Below, piece by piece: positions 1 through 5,960 of a DNA stretch of 7,331 bases (within the stretch, counting starts at the first letter, position 1; the number at the start of each line of letters is the position of its first letter). Under the pieces are notes generated by a model that saw nothing but the letters and a program-made list of their open reading frames with translations, was not told the DNA's origin and did not search any database. Source of the stretch: Massilia sp. UBA2604 (GTDB lineage: Bacteria > Pseudomonadota > Gammaproteobacteria > Burkholderiales > Burkholderiaceae_D); assembly GCA_002339265.1 (NCBI GenBank), contig DDKG01000323.1:3479-10809 (forward strand), read 5' to 3'. Made by a program: the position numbers and the translations under genes.

Positions 1-314
1 TCGTCGAAGCCGGTGGTGCCGATCACCATCTGCTTGCCGTTGGCGGCGCAGTATTCCAGGTGCTGCAGGGTGCCCTCGGGGCGGGTGAAGTCGATCAGCA
101 GGTCGGCATTGTGCAGGCCGTGCTTGATGCTGTCTTCGATCATCACGCCGGTCAGGATGCCGGCGAAGGCGCCCGCGTCCTGGCCGATGAAGGGCGAACC
201 CGGCACGTCGAGGGCGCCGGCCAGGCGCATGTCGGGCGCTTCCTGGATGGCTTCGATCAGCATGCGGCCCATGCGGCCGCTGGCGCCGGCGACGGCGATA
301 TTCAACATGGTCAT
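1..314 (-). CDS. dapB: 4-hydroxy-tetrahydrodipicolinate reductase, N-terminal part (cut by window edge)
   Basis: Cytoplasmic NAD(P)H-dependent reductase of the diaminopimelate route, which supplies lysine and the peptidoglycan cross-linking residue. I translated the reverse strand by hand: the frame is open from the ATG at 314 to the window edge, giving about 104 residues of a protein that is usually about 270. The N-terminus carries the dinucleotide-binding loop VAGASGRMG directly after the first beta strand, then LLIDFTRPEG and VIGTTGF, both typical of DapB. The catalytic and C-terminal substrate-binding parts lie outside the window. Start choice: ATG at 314 has AAGGAG (325-320) 5 bases upstream; an in-frame ATG at 308 would make the spacing 11 and is less likely. 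That binding site overlaps the TAA of bamE, so the two are probably one operon with coupled translation. Family assignment is very secure; exact start is not. Confidence 0.95.
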   Translation of the reverse strand, partial: MTMLNIAVAGASGRMGRMLIEAIQEAPDMRLAGALDVPGSPFIGQDAGAFAGILTGVMIEDSIKHGLHNADLLIDFTRPEGTLQHLEYCAANGKQMVIGTTGFD

Positions 315-319
315 GCTCG

Positions 320-326
320 CTCCTTA
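320..326 (-). promoter_or_regulatory. dapB ribosome binding site overlapping bamE stop codon
   Basis: Read on the minus strand, the bamE stop TAA (326-324) runs straight into the AAGGAG motif (325-320), 5 bases before the dapB ATG at 314. Ribosomes ending bamE would stop on top of the dapB initiation site, which suggests coupled translation. The overlap is seen directly; coupling is inferred. Confidence 0.75.
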
Positions 327-920
327 TTGCTGGGTTGCAGGTGCGTTGACCTTGGCCGGCTCCACCGGACGGCGCTCGGGGTGGGCTTGGCTGCCCTTCG
401 ACGGGCCGGCGATGCGGTCGATGTATTCGCGCTCGCTCGGCAGGTTGCCGCCCTCGAAACGCTCGACCACGTCGTTCTTGAAGAACACGGTCACGCGGCT
501 GGTGGTCAGCTCGCCATTGCCGCGCGCCAGGTAGAACGGGTAATCCCAGCGGTCGGCGTGGAAGGCATCCATCAGCAGCGGCGAACCGAGCAGGAAGCGC
601 ACCTGGTCGCGGGTCTGGCCGGCCTTGAGCTGGTTCAGCATCTCTTGCGAGACGAAGTTGCCCTGCTGGATGTCCGGACGGTAAGGCGAGAAGATCCACA
701 GGAAGCGCTGCAGGCGCGTCGCCTGGACGGTCTGGGCGCCGGCATTGGCGATGGCAGCCGACTTTTCCGCGTCGGACGCCGCATCCGTTGCCACCGGCGC
801 CGCCGGACCCGCCTGATTGCGCCAGGAAGCGCAGCCGGACAGCGTCAACGTGCAGGCGAGACCCGCCGCCAGCGCCGCTTTGGTGGAGAATCGATGGAAT
901 ACGGCTTGTTTGACAGGCAT
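324..920 (-). CDS. bamE: Outer membrane protein assembly factor BamE (SmpA/OmlA lipoprotein)
   Basis: Small lipoprotein of the BAM complex, anchored to the inner leaflet of the outer membrane, where it supports BamA/BamD in inserting beta-barrel proteins. The 198-residue product begins with a signal peptide and a lipobox LSGC whose Cys is residue 30. An Ala-rich linker (about 31-70) follows. The BamE domain begins with YRPDIQQGNFVSQEM (80-94), followed by GQTRDQVRFLLGSP (101-114) and the FHADRWDYPFY segment (120-130). A charged, proline-containing tail (about 172-198) ends the protein. It is clearly longer than the roughly 113-residue E. coli BamE because of the linker and tail. Start: ATG at 920 is preceded by GAGG at 930-927 with a 6-base spacer; an upstream in-frame TTG at 932 is less plausible. 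It is transcribed divergently from fur and is followed directly by dapB, an order familiar in betaproteobacteria. Confidence 0.95.
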   Translation of the reverse strand: MPVKQAVFHRFSTKAALAAGLACTLTLSGCASWRNQAGPAAPVATDAASDAEKSAAIANAGAQTVQATRLQRFLWIFSPYRPDIQQGNFVSQEMLNQLKAGQTRDQVRFLLGSPLLMDAFHADRWDYPFYLARGNGELTTSRVTVFFKNDVVERFEGGNLPSEREYIDRIAGPSKGSQAHPERRPVEPAKVNAPATQQ

Positions 921-999
921 AGTTAACCTCAATACGTTCGAGCGGGAGCTTTCAAAACGCTATATCATAAAGCACTCTGCCAATATTCGAGTGACAAAC
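921..999. promoter_or_regulatory. Divergent bamE/fur promoter region
   Basis: This 79-base AT-richer spacer must carry the promoters of both bamE-dapB (minus) and fur (plus). On the minus strand, TATGAT (969-964) is a possible -10, about 43 bases before the bamE ATG, but no convincing -35 sits at the right distance. On the plus strand, a perfect TTGACA at 910-915, just inside bamE, is 17 bases before TACGTT (933-938), which matches the -10 consensus at only three positions. I see no Fur box here, so autoregulation of fur is not supported by the sequence. The existence of promoters is inferred from gene layout; the individual boxes are weak. Confidence 0.4.
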
Positions 1000-1431
1000 A
1001 TGAGTAACAACCCGACCGACCTGAAGGCGAGCGGCCTCAAGGCCACGCTGCCACGACTGAAAATCCTGGAAATCTTCCAGAACAGCTCCGTACGGCATCT
1101 GACGGCGGAAGACGTCTACAAGATCCTGTTGGCCGACAATATGGATGTGGGCCTCGCGACCGTCTACCGCGTATTGACCCAGTTCGAGCAGGCTGGCCTG
1201 CTCAACCGTAACCATTTCGAGACCGGCAAGGCCATCTATGAGCTCAATGCCGGTTCCCACCACGACCACCTGGTGTGCGTCACCTGCGGCCGCGTCGAAG
1301 AGTTCTACGACGACGAGATCGAAAAACGCCAGCAAATGATTGCCGAACAACATGGCTTCACGATCGTCGAGCATGCGCTGGCGATCTATGGCAGCTGCCC
1401 GCAGTGCCGGGGCATCGCCAAGCCGGAGTAA
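1000..1431 (+). CDS. fur: Ferric uptake regulator Fur
   Basis: Cytoplasmic dimeric repressor that binds Fur boxes when loaded with Fe(II) and shuts off iron-uptake genes. The 143-residue length is normal. The N-terminal winged helix (about 1-83) includes the recognition segment GLATVYRVLTQFEQAGLL (51-68). The metal-binding half aligns without gaps to E. coli Fur as I recall it: H33, E81, H87, H88, D89, H90, E101, E108, H118 and H125 are all present. Two CxxC motifs (C93/C96 and C133/C136) are expected to form a structural four-cysteine zinc site. The ATG at 1000 has only a weak GAG upstream, and the in-frame GTG at 991 is a possible alternative start. The stop is followed by a strong shared terminator. 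The neighbouring fepA-like gene on the other strand is a probable target. An earlier frame extension to 817 overlaps bamE and is rejected. Confidence 0.97.
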   Translation: MSNNPTDLKASGLKATLPRLKILEIFQNSSVRHLTAEDVYKILLADNMDVGLATVYRVLTQFEQAGLLNRNHFETGKAIYELNAGSHHDHLVCVTCGRVEEFYDDEIEKRQQMIAEQHGFTIVEHALAIYGSCPQCRGIAKPE

Positions 1432-1465
1432 TCCGGCAGCCGGCATGGCCGGTGTAAAGCCAAGT

Positions 1466-1507
1466 AAAAAGGGCGCATGGGAGTCGATCCCATGCGCCCT
1501 TTCTTCA
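1466..1507. terminator. Bidirectional rho-independent terminator between fur and the fepA-like gene
   Basis: A perfect 15-bp inverted repeat pairs 1468-1482 with 1488-1502 around the 5-base loop GTCGA; the core is GGGCGCATGGGA. On the plus strand the stem ends in TTT and continues TTTCTTCATTC, serving fur. On the minus strand the five A residues at 1466-1470 become a T run, serving the convergent receptor gene, whose stop lies at 1519. Stem perfection, GC-rich core and T-rich flanks on both sides are seen directly. The two-way role follows from the convergent layout. Confidence 0.93.
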
Positions 1508-1518
1508 TTCAAGCGTCG

Positions 1519-3720
1519 TCAGAACGACGCCGTCAGGTTCACGAACAGCGAGCGGCCCGGTTCGTTGTACGACTCGGCGCCGGTGCTGCCATTGGTGCTG
1601 CGCCGGAACAGGCGTTCGTCGAACAGGTTGTTGATGCCGGTGCGCAGGTATACCTTGGGCGTGAAGGCATAGCCGACGTTGGCGCCCACCACGGCATACG
1701 GCGCCAGCGTGTTGAGCGCCTCGCCGCTGGCCTGGGCCCCGGTGCCGGTCAGGCGCCGCGGTTCCTGCTTGCCGTAATACGACACCGTCAGCAGGGTCGT
1801 CACCTTGGCATTGACCTTCCAGTCCAGGGTCGAGTTCAGCGTGTATTCGGGAATCACCGACAGCGGCTCGCCATTGGTCTTGTTCTCGTTCTCGATCATG
1901 TAGGTGAGGTTGTTGGTCAGCTTCAGGCGCGGACCGAACGGGATCGTCAGGTTGCCCTCGACGCCCTGCACCACCGCCTTCGGCGAATTCTCCCACTGGA
2001 ACAGGCGGCCATTGGCCGAGGTGTTGCCGAGCAGGTGGTCCATGCCGCCGGTGATCTTGTTCTTGTAGTCGTTGTGGAAGTAGGCCAGGCTGGCCTCGAC
2101 ACCGCGGTCCTTCCAGGCAATGCCGATTTCCTTGTTGACCGAGGTCTCCGGCGCCAGGTTGTCGTTGCCGCGCACATAGCAGCCGCCGCCCAGGTTCGGG
2201 TTGTTGATCGGGCAGCCGTTGCCGCGCGTGTAATACAGGTAGTTCGGATTCGACTGGTACAGGTTCGGCGCCTTGAAGGCGCGCGCCACGCCACCGCGCA
2301 GCGTCACCGTCGGACTCAAGGCGTACGAGGCGTTCAGGCTCGGGCTCCAGTTGGTGCCGAACTGGCTGTGCTTGTCGAAGCGCAGGCCCGGGGTCAGCGT
2401 GAATGCGGTATTCACGCCGATATTGTCTTCGACATAGACGGCATAGGTTTCGGCGCTGCTGCGGCCATCCCGATTCCCGCTCTGCATGCCCGGAATCGCG
2501 GTGGCGGCCTGGGTCATCGAATATGGGTCGTTGAGCTTTTCCTTGCGCGCCTCGAAACCGGCGGTGAGCATCTGCGCCACCCCGCCGAAGTTGAGCGGCG
2601 TGTGGATCTCGCCGTTGGCGCTGTAGGTTTCCAGCTCGGACGTCGATTTCTTGGTCGGATCGCTGATGCTGCCTTCCGGCCCGCCCGCCAGGCCTTCGTT
2701 CATGCGCGTATTGTCGGTGCCTTCATAGGTCAGCCACAGGCGCGAGGTGGTGGCGCCCCACTTGCCGCGGTGGGTCAGCGCGGCGGTGCGGCGCAGCATG
2801 ACGTTGGTCTCGGCGGCCGCATTGGCCAGCTCGCCCAGGATCGGGAAGCCGGCCGCATTCACGGCGCGGTCACCGGCATAGATATTGCCCTGGCGGCTGA
2901 AGTTCGATTCGAACTCGAGCACCTGGTCGGGCATGAAGTCCCAGCGCAGCAGGCCGCCGATGTCGCGGTTGCGCACGCCTTCGCGGCCGGCCGGCGGGAT
3001 CGCGCCGTTGGCCGTGTTGTCCGGCGTGGCGTTCAGCGCCAGCTCGTCGGCGTCGGTCTTGTTGACGTTGCCGAACACGCGGAACGAGAGCTTGCCGGCC
3101 AGCGGACCGGACAGGTTGAAGCCGAGCCGCTTGCTGTTGCCCTCTTCGCTGTGCTCGGGCGCCAGCGCATAGGCGGTGATCGAGCCGGTCAGATAGTCGC
3201 CCGGCGCCTTGGTGATGATGTTGATGACGCCGCCGGCGGCGCCGGAACCGTAGCGCGCCGCCGCCGGGCCGCGCAGCACTTCGATGCGCTCGACCGCTTC
3301 GGCCGGCACCCAGTTGGTGTCGCCGCGCGTGTTGCGCTCGCCGCTGCGGCCCATGCGCACCGAGTTGCGCGAGCTGACCGGCTTGCCGTCGACCAGGATC
3401 AGGGTGTTTTCCGGGCCCATGCCGCGCAGGTCGATCTGGCGGTTGTTGCCGTATTGGCCGCTGGCGCTGTTGCCGGTGAGGTTCACGCCCGGCATGGTGC
3501 GGATCAGCTCGGCCAGGTCATTGGCCGGTGGGCGCGCCTCGATGTCTTCCGAGGTAATGACCGAGACGCCGATCGCCTGCTTCAGTTCCTGTTCGGCGGT
3601 GCCGACGATGTGCACCTGGTGCATCGGTGCGTTGGCCTGCTGGGCGATGGCCGGCATTCCAATCAGCGTCAGGCCGATTGCCGCGGCCAGCGGGGTCATG
3701 CGTGCTGCTGTCAGTTTCAT
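1519..3720 (-). CDS. fepA: TonB-dependent catecholate siderophore (enterobactin-type) receptor, FepA family
   Basis: Outer-membrane beta-barrel that imports ferric enterobactin or a related catecholate with energy from TonB-ExbB-ExbD. The 733-residue product starts with a signal peptide (about 1-26, cleavage likely after AIA), then a possible TonB-box region around VHIVGTA (36-42). The plug (about 48-172) holds IDLRGMGPENTLILVDGKP (96-114) and IEVLRGPAAARYGSG (146-160), almost word for word those of E. coli FepA as I remember it. The barrel follows, with YAGD, NPNYLYYTRGNG, LAPETSVNKEIG and IPEYTLNSTLDWK, and it ends in the aromatic LTASF typical of barrel proteins. A Cys pair (C503, C514) matches the extracellular-loop pair of FepA but is spaced wider. 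Start: ATG at 3720 has AGGA about 9 bases upstream. An upstream TTG at 3780 would fall beside the Fur box and is rejected. Substrate assignment within the FepA/PfeA/BfrA group is inferred. Confidence 0.93.
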   Translation of the reverse strand: MKLTAARMTPLAAAIGLTLIGMPAIAQQANAPMHQVHIVGTAEQELKQAIGVSVITSEDIEARPPANDLAELIRTMPGVNLTGNSASGQYGNNRQIDLRGMGPENTLILVDGKPVSSRNSVRMGRSGERNTRGDTNWVPAEAVERIEVLRGPAAARYGSGAAGGVINIITKAPGDYLTGSITAYALAPEHSEEGNSKRLGFNLSGPLAGKLSFRVFGNVNKTDADELALNATPDNTANGAIPPAGREGVRNRDIGGLLRWDFMPDQVLEFESNFSRQGNIYAGDRAVNAAGFPILGELANAAAETNVMLRRTAALTHRGKWGATTSRLWLTYEGTDNTRMNEGLAGGPEGSISDPTKKSTSELETYSANGEIHTPLNFGGVAQMLTAGFEARKEKLNDPYSMTQAATAIPGMQSGNRDGRSSAETYAVYVEDNIGVNTAFTLTPGLRFDKHSQFGTNWSPSLNASYALSPTVTLRGGVARAFKAPNLYQSNPNYLYYTRGNGCPINNPNLGGGCYVRGNDNLAPETSVNKEIGIAWKDRGVEASLAYFHNDYKNKITGGMDHLLGNTSANGRLFQWENSPKAVVQGVEGNLTIPFGPRLKLTNNLTYMIENENKTNGEPLSVIPEYTLNSTLDWKVNAKVTTLLTVSYYGKQEPRRLTGTGAQASGEALNTLAPYAVVGANVGYAFTPKVYLRTGINNLFDERLFRRSTNGSTGAESYNEPGRSLFVNLTASF

Positions 3721-3781
3721 CCCTCGTGTTCCTGTTATTTGATTGTTCCGGACAAGCCGGATCGCTCCGGCCCTATGCAAT

Positions 3782-3796
3782 TGAGAATCATACTCA
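3782..3796 (-). promoter_or_regulatory. Fur box controlling the fepA-like gene
   Basis: The plus-strand sequence TGAGAATCATACTCA is a 7-1-7 inverted repeat with one mismatched pair, and it agrees with the Fur consensus TGATAATNATTATCA at 11 of 14 defined positions. It lies 62 bases before the receptor start codon and downstream of a perfect minus-strand TTGACA (3820-3815), so a bound Fur dimer would cover the -10 region. Repression by iron is the expected outcome. Site and spacing are seen; binding is inferred. Confidence 0.85.
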
Positions 3797-3820
3797 TTTG
3801 CATTTCCAGAACTTTGTCAA
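3787..3820 (-). promoter_or_regulatory. Candidate promoter of the fepA-like gene
   Basis: A consensus -35 TTGACA lies at 3820-3815 on the minus strand. The -10 is unclear: the best-looking hexamer, TATGAT (3792-3787), is 22 bases away, too far for a standard promoter, and the hexamers at 17-19 bases (ATGAGT, TGAGTA, GAGTAT) are poor. All candidates lie within the Fur box. The leader would be about 60 bases and contains three CCGG tetramers (3748-3770) that could form a small hairpin. Confidence 0.45.
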
Positions 3821-3834
3821 ATTGTGGCGGGGAT

Positions 3835-3870
3835 GTTGCCAGGCTTATACTGGCTTAAGATTTGGGCAAC
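3835..3870. repeat. Nested inverted repeats between hrcA and the fepA-like gene
   Basis: GTTGCC (3835-3840) and GGCAAC (3865-3870) are reverse complements. Inside them GCCAG (3838-3842) pairs with CTGGC (3850-3854). The outer and inner stems share bases, so they are alternatives. The outer arm ends directly against the hrcA stop codon. There is no T run after the stems on the minus strand, so a standard rho-independent terminator for hrcA is not supported. Whether it folds into anything functional is open. Confidence 0.35.
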
Positions 3871-4887
3871 TCAGCTGTGGCTGAGCGCGTTCGACAGCAG
3901 CTTGGCCGTGATGTCGACGATCGGGATCACCCGCTCATAGGCCATCCGGGTCGGGCCGATCACGCCCAGGGTGCCGACGATGCGGCCGTCGACCGCATAT
4001 GGCGCCGTCACCACGCTCATCTCGTCCATCGGCACCAGCTTCGATTCGCCGCCGATGAAGATCTGCACGCCGCCGGCCTTGCTCGACACGTCGAGCAGTT
4101 GCATCAGGCCGGTCTTTTGCTCGAACATCTCGAACATCTGGCGCAGCGAGCTCATGTTGGACGACAGGTCGGACACCGACAGCAGGTTGCGCTCGCCGGC
4201 GATGACCATGTCGTCACCCTCGGCCATCGCCTCGCTGCCGGCCTCGACCGCAGCCTGCATCAGGCGGCCCATATCGTCGCGCAATTGCTGCAGTTCGCTA
4301 CTGAGGCGCTTGCGCACGGCGTCGAACGACAGGCCGGCGAAGTTCTGGTTCAGGTAATTGGCCGACTGGGTCAGCTGCGCCGGCGAATAATCCTTGTCGA
4401 GCAGCAGCAGCCGGTTTTGGACGTCGCCGCGCGGATCGACGATCACAAGCAGGATGCGTTTTTCGCCCAGGCGCAGGAATTCGATCTGCTGGAACACCGA
4501 CTCGCGGCGCGGGCTCTGCACCACGCCGGCGAATTGCGACAGCGACGACAGCATCTGCGCCGCGTTGGCGATCAGCTTTTGCGGCTGTTGCACAGGTAAG
4601 CGCATGCGCTCGGCATCGACCGCCTTGTCGTCGATCGGCCCCACCGTCAGCAGGGTGTCGACGAACACGCGGTAGCCGCGCGGGGTCGGGATGCGGCCGG
4701 CTGAGGTGTGCGGACTGGCCACGAAACCCATCTCCTCGAGGTCGGCCATCACGTTGCGAATGGTGGCCGGCGACAATTCCAGGCCCGACAGCTTGGACAG
4801 CGCGCGCGAACCTACCGGTTGGCCGTCGGCGATATACCGTTCGACGAGGGCTTTCAGCAGGGTTTGGGCGCGTTGATCGAGTTGCAT
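3871..4887 (-). CDS. hrcA: Heat-inducible transcription repressor HrcA
   Basis: Repressor that binds CIRCE inverted repeats before groESL/dnaK-type operons and is released on heat shock as GroEL becomes busy. The 338-residue product has the usual HrcA length. The winged-helix N-terminus (about 1-75) shows [14 protein letters not shown] (22-35), [19 protein letters not shown] (38-56) and the family hallmark [14 protein letters not shown] (60-73). The rest has the GAF-like HrcA dimerisation pattern, including [19 protein letters not shown] and [20 protein letters not shown] segments near the middle and end. Start: ATG at 4887 begins the family-standard [11 protein letters not shown]; a 33-residue upstream extension in the same frame is rejected because it crosses the likely promoter and has no HrcA character. 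The binding site is weak (GGAA close to the ATG). No dnaK, grpE or groEL gene is in the window. Confidence 0.97.
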   Translation of the reverse strand: MQLDQRAQTLLKALVERYIADGQPVGSRALSKLSGLELSPATIRNVMADLEEMGFVASPHTSAGRIPTPRGYRVFVDTLLTVGPIDDKAVDAERMRLPVQQPQKLIANAAQMLSSLSQFAGVVQSPRRESVFQQIEFLRLGEKRILLVIVDPRGDVQNRLLLLDKDYSPAQLTQSANYLNQNFAGLSFDAVRKRLSSELQQLRDDMGRLMQAAVEAGSEAMAEGDDMVIAGERNLLSVSDLSSNMSSLRQMFEMFEQKTGLMQLLDVSSKAGGVQIFIGGESKLVPMDEMSVVTAPYAVDGRIVGTLGVIGPTRMAYERVIPIVDITAKLLSNALSHS

Positions 4888-4926
4888 GATTCCGGGAAAC
4901 GTTCGATGCTCAGATTTAGTGTGTGC

Positions 4927-4932
4927 ATTATA
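4927..4932 (-). promoter_or_regulatory. Candidate -10 box of the hrcA promoter
   Basis: A perfect TATAAT reads on the minus strand 39 bases before the hrcA ATG. The sequences 16-18 bases further upstream (such as CCCGTG) do not resemble TTGACA, and no sigma-32 pattern (CTTGAA ... CCCCAT) is visible. No CIRCE repeat (TTAGCACTC-N9-GAGTGCTAA) is present in 4888-5003, so self-repression by HrcA is not supported here. The -10 alone is suggestive, not proof. Confidence 0.5.
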
Positions 4933-5003
4933 GGCAGGTTGGGACGCGGCACGGGCAGCGCAAGGCTTGCTGTGACGCATGTCCAACGCTGTTGCCTGCG
5001 TAT

Positions 5004-5705
5004 TTACTGGAACCCGAGCCAGTCGAGCAGCGCGTCGAGGCTGGCCACTTCGACGTCCGGCTGGACTTCGTGGGCCACTTCGTTGACCTTGCCGGTCCGG
5101 TTCATCCAGGCCGCGCGCAGGCCGGCGCGCTGGGCGCCCTGCACGTCGAGCAACAGGTCGTCACCCACGTACAGGGTTTCGCCAGGCTCGACGCCGAGGG
5201 CGGCGCAGCCGGCGAGGAAGATGCCGGGATCGGGCTTGGCGCGGCCGAACTCGCGCGCCGCCACCGAGGCCTGGAAATGGTGGGCCAGGCCGATGGTCTG
5301 CAGGTCGGCCACGCCATTGGTGACCGAGCCGACCAGGGCATACTGCTTCAGGCGTTCGAGTCCGGGCACGACGTCTTCATACGGCGTCACGGCATTGCGG
5401 GCGGCGAAAAACACGGTCATCGCCAGTTCGACCTTGGCGGCATCCTCGCCCACCTGTTCGAAGGCGGCGACAAGGCCGGCATGGCGCAGCGCGCCCAGGT
5501 CGATCCCGAACTCGGGGCGGGCGGCCAGCAGTTCCATGCGCGCCTGGCGCAGGCTGTCGACCGTGAAACGCTCGGCCAGCCGCGGCGCATGCTCACCGAG
5601 CCAGGCATACAACAGTTTTTCGGCTTCCAGGATCACGGGCGCGATCGGCCACAGGGTATCGTCGAGGTCGAACAGGACGGCTTTCGGCCAGGGTTGGCGG
5701 GTCAT
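5004..5705 (-). CDS. HAD-superfamily hydrolase (subfamily IA phosphatase-like)
   Basis: Probable cytoplasmic Mg-dependent phosphatase of the haloacid-dehalogenase superfamily; substrate unknown. The 233-residue product has all four HAD motifs. Motif I is LFDLDDTLW with nucleophile D13 and acid/base D15. Motif II is SVTNG with T129. Motif III is [10 protein letters not shown] with K157. Motif IV is [12 protein letters not shown] with D182, D183 and D187. A helical cap of the IA type fills roughly residues 20-110. It resembles the YjjG/phosphoglycolate-phosphatase branch, but the sequence alone does not tell which. Start: ATG at 5705 has GGAAG 3 bases upstream, both inside a 14-bp tandem duplication. 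It lies 116 bases upstream of hrcA on the same strand, but hrcA seems to have its own -10, so a shared operon is uncertain. Confidence 0.93.
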   Translation of the reverse strand: MTRQPWPKAVLFDLDDTLWPIAPVILEAEKLLYAWLGEHAPRLAERFTVDSLRQARMELLAARPEFGIDLGALRHAGLVAAFEQVGEDAAKVELAMTVFFAARNAVTPYEDVVPGLERLKQYALVGSVTNGVADLQTIGLAHHFQASVAAREFGRAKPDPGIFLAGCAALGVEPGETLYVGDDLLLDVQGAQRAGLRAAWMNRTGKVNEVAHEVQPDVEVASLDALLDWLGFQ

Positions 5706-5729
5706 CGGCTTCCAGTCATCGGCTTCCAG
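5702..5729. repeat. Perfect 14-bp tandem duplication over the HAD gene start site
   Basis: The plus-strand unit TCATCGGCTTCCAG occurs twice back to back (5702-5715 and 5716-5729). On the minus strand each copy reads CTGGAAGCCGATGA, which includes a GGAAG binding-site-like motif and an ATG. The copy nearer the gene supplies the HAD start (5705). The other copy starts at 5719 and encodes only Met-Thr-Gly-Ser-Arg before a TGA that overlaps the HAD ATG as ATGA. The duplication is exact and seen directly; its effect on translation is inferred. Confidence 0.9.
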
Positions 5730-5960
5730 GACAGAGGGAAAAGGTGCGCCCCAAGCATAGCGAGGCGTCCGGCCAAATGCAATGCGCGTCCTGTTTGCCG
5801 TTCTTGAAATATTGCTCTTGTTAAATGCTGGTTACACCATGATACAAAACCAAATACGCCCGAAATGGACCAGCTGCTTGCCAAATGGACTAAAATGTTG
5901 AGCGATTTTTCTATTCCCACCGCGCAGCTGCGCTTTCCCGCTAGATTTTTTGGAGATGTT
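5706..5960. other. Divergent intergenic region between the HAD gene and the lipoprotein pair
   Basis: This 255-base spacer contains no gene I can support. Its right two-thirds are AT-rich compared with the surroundings. For the lipoprotein side, TTGTTA (5818-5823) followed after 17 bases by GATACA (5841-5846) is a weak promoter candidate. Another AT-rich hexamer, TAAAAT (5891-5896), lacks a -35. A perfect 12-bp palindrome GCGCAGCTGCGC sits at 5922-5933, between these and the first lipoprotein start, and could be a protein-binding site or a tight hairpin. No Fur box or CIRCE site is visible. Confidence 0.5.
5754..5782 (-). promoter_or_regulatory. Candidate promoter of the HAD gene
   Basis: On the minus strand TTGCAT (5782-5777) is followed after exactly 17 bases by TATGCT (5759-5754). 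The -35 matches 3 of 6 and the -10 matches 4 of 6 consensus positions. Transcription would start about 40 bases before the HAD ATG and include both copies of the 14-bp duplication. Confidence 0.35.

Noticed and set aside
60..926. 288-residue plus-strand open frame opposite bamE and dapB
   Set aside because: It opposes two well-recognised genes, has an Arg/Gly/His-rich composition typical of antisense frames, and no recognisable motif.
817..999. 61-residue N-terminal extension of Fur
   Set aside because: It would overlap the bamE signal-peptide coding region and is absent from the standard Fur length; residue numbering from the ATG at 1000 matches E. coli Fur metal ligands exactly.
3721..3780. 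20-residue upstream extension of the FepA-like receptor
   Set aside because: It starts at a TTG beside the Fur box and would put extra charged residues before a normal signal peptide that begins at 3720 with its own binding site.
1477..3858. 793-residue plus-strand open frame opposite the receptor gene
   Set aside because: It is a shadow frame caused by high GC at third codon positions; its translation is Arg/Val/Ala/His-rich low-complexity, with no domain, while the minus strand gives an unmistakable FepA-family protein.
4888..5003. Possible CIRCE operator before hrcA
   Set aside because: Neither half-site TTAGCACTC nor GAGTGCTAA is present in recognisable form.
5702..5920. 72-residue minus-strand open frame upstream of the HAD gene
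   Set aside because: It has no recognisable family or clear binding site and crosses the candidate HAD promoter; only its last five codons, inside the 14-bp duplication, seem worth noting.
5865..5960. 32-residue upstream extension of the first lipoprotein
   Set aside because: It would place the signal peptide and lipobox internally and has no good binding site, whereas the ATG at 5961 has GGAG at a 5-base spacing.
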